Below, piece after piece: positions 63,225 to 64,000 of a DNA stretch of 64,000 nt (position 1 is the stretch's first letter; each line of letters opens with the position of its first letter). The stretch spans positions 3,819-67,818 of the forward strand of contig CBDUTJ010000013.1 of the NCBI GenBank assembly GCA_965370415.1, given 5' to 3'. The notes beneath the pieces were generated by a model that had not been told where the DNA came from, ran no database searches, and saw only the letters and a program-made list of their open reading frames with translations. The translations under genes and the position numbers were made by a program. Origin of the DNA: JACNIV01 sp965370415 (lineage in GTDB: Bacteria; Cloacimonadota; Cloacimonadia; Cloacimonadales; TCS61).

Positions 63225-63812
63225 TTATTTAAGTAGCAAACATTTCTTAACTGCTTCGGTTTTACCATTTACATTTAGTTTGTAGAAGTAAACTCCTGAA
63301 GCAACATATTGATTGTTATCATTTTTACCATCCCAGATAATCTGACGCAAACCTTGTTCCAATTTTTCATTAACAATTGTTTTTATTTTTTTGCCTTTGA
63401 TGTTATTAATAGAAAGATTTACTTCACCGTTATCTGAAAGTTGAAAGCTTATCGTTGTTACAGGATTGCGACCGGCTCCTGACTGTTTGAACGGATTTGG
63501 GTAGTTCGTCAGTAAAGCAGAAGTTGCCATCGTTAATTGAGGATGCTCACAGAGGGAAATAGAAGTGAGCCTCTCATTGCGATACCAGGCGATCTTGCCA
63601 TCCAAATCTGAAGCCGAGAAAACATCCTGATCACCGTCATCGTCAAGATCTGTGCTGAATACTGATGTCGGGGAATCTGTTAGATCTGTTATCAATATTT
63701 GATCACTGAAGGAAATCTCCTGCGCTGATGACAGGTGGATCAGTAAAAACACAAATGCTATAATAAAAATCAATGAAAGTATACGTGATCTGTTGCCAAG
63801 AAATGAATTCAT
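63225..63812 (-). CDS. Short secreted FG-GAP remnant protein with altered sorting tail
   Basis: 195 aa, ATG at 63812 (AAAGGATGAAACT upstream). Signal peptide about 1-30. One FG-GAP-like repeat remains (FSTDLDDDGDQDVFSASDLD, then GKIAWYRN). Related proteins have seven or more, so an internal deletion is likely. In the tail, YPNPFNP..TTISF has an insertion: YPNPFKQSGAGRNPVTTISF. The last 15 residues (VNGKTEAVKKCLLLK) equal those of the genes at 1801 and 4363. Possibly a shortened member of the cassette-like gene family. Confidence 0.72.
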   Translation of the reverse strand: MNSFLGNRSRILSLIFIIAFVFLLIHLSSAQEISFSDQILITDLTDSPTSVFSTDLDDDGDQDVFSASDLDGKIAWYRNERLTSISLCEHPQLTMATSALLTNYPNPFKQSGAGRNPVTTISFQLSDNGEVNLSINNIKGKKIKTIVNEKLEQGLRQIIWDGKNDNNQYVASGVYFYKLNVNGKTEAVKKCLLLK

Positions 63813-63841
63813 AGTTTCATCCTTTGCTTTTTTTTTCCTTT

Positions 63842-64000
63842 TTACTTCATCAATATCATCTTCTTAACTTTCTTGTAATTACCTGCTTGTAGTTTATAGA
63901 AATAAATTCCTGAACCAACTGGTTTCCCTGAATCATCTGTTCCATTCCAAACCACACTCCTCGTTCCTAAACCCCTGTTTGGGAACGTAACGAAAGTTTT
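63842..64000 (-). CDS. C-terminal end of a sorted surface protein (continues past window)
   Basis: The frame is open from 64000 to a TAA at 63842 (52 codons): GTRSVVWNGTDDSGKPVGSG, then IYFYKLQAGNYKKVKKMILM and K. This is the end of a FlgD/T9SS-type sorting domain. The preceding codons (KTFVTFPNRGLGTRS) come from a palindrome-like stretch (CGTTCCCAAAC...GGTTTAGGAACG) that replaces the usual LVNE..AG.H motif. The start lies outside the window. Confidence 0.85.
   Translation of the reverse strand, partial: KTFVTFPNRGLGTRSVVWNGTDDSGKPVGSGIYFYKLQAGNYKKVKKMILMK

Noticed and set aside
1..64000. CRISPR array
   Set aside because: No regularly spaced identical repeats of 23-40 bp and no cas-like gene were found by eye.

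Overview
The window reads as chromosome of an uncultured, AT-rich, Gram-negative bacterium, most likely Candidatus Cloacimonadota (Cloacimonetes/WWE1) or a close FCB-group relative. This is inferred, not proven. The basis is a BamA-type Omp85 gene, strong AGGAGG ribosome binding sites, and a dozen secreted proteins that end in the same 80-90 residue FlgD-Ig-like/T9SS-type tail (YPNPFNP..T, then IYNIKGQ, then W.G.D..G..V.SG.YFYKL, then KK..LLK). Standard genetic code fits: TGA is used as a stop and TGG as Trp.

Layout. (1) 1-17.4 kb: secreted beta-helix, beta-propeller, LVIVD and FG-GAP proteins plus a huge Rhs/YD-repeat protein, all on the minus strand. Several are separated by a family of imperfect-palindrome repeats at 1719-1793, 4053-4355, 8065-8139 and 10114-10419, with a weaker fifth at 63168-63217. 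These resemble integron attC sites: GCTGCTAA/TTAGCAGC ends and inner arms that pair except for one conserved extrahelical G. Two copies carry a ~220 bp structured insert placed exactly at the TTA of the end box. (2) 17.7-21.6 kb: a decayed locus with three amidohydrolase-like proteins and at least five truncated genes (vWA tail, sorting-domain tail, O-methyltransferase tail, sugar-isomerase head, DegT-aminotransferase tail). (3) 21.7-34.1 kb: secreted multidomain proteins, including a C25 (gingipain-like) peptidase, cohesin-like domains in four genes, a dockerin-like pair in one, and two long identical blocks that indicate recent gene conversion. (4) 34.2-35.1 kb: a TrmB-type regulator. (5) 35.6-40.8 kb: a tight eight-gene operon built around a MoxR-type AAA ATPase and an HExxH + vWA protein, with several uncharacterised proteins and an internal terminator. 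(6) 40.8-46.3 kb: mobile DNA with a large serine recombinase, a phage lysozyme relic, a MerR regulator, an excisionase-like HTH protein and a tyrosine integrase, ending at tRNA-Ala(GGC). (7) 46.4-48.7 kb: bamA on the plus strand with a strong terminator. (8) 50.4-56.7 kb: a sugar operon, glycosidase - unknown YHGS protein - galactokinase - glycosidase, with overlapping or touching genes. (9) 56.9-64 kb: more sorted surface proteins, including a second C25 peptidase and a gene interrupted by one in-frame TGA.

The best candidates for something undescribed are the attC-like, cassette-style arrangement of surface-protein genes, whose arms covary while the bulged base is kept, and the MoxR/vWA operon, whose C-terminal coding end recurs as a relic 18 kb away. 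All calls are by eye. No database search was run.
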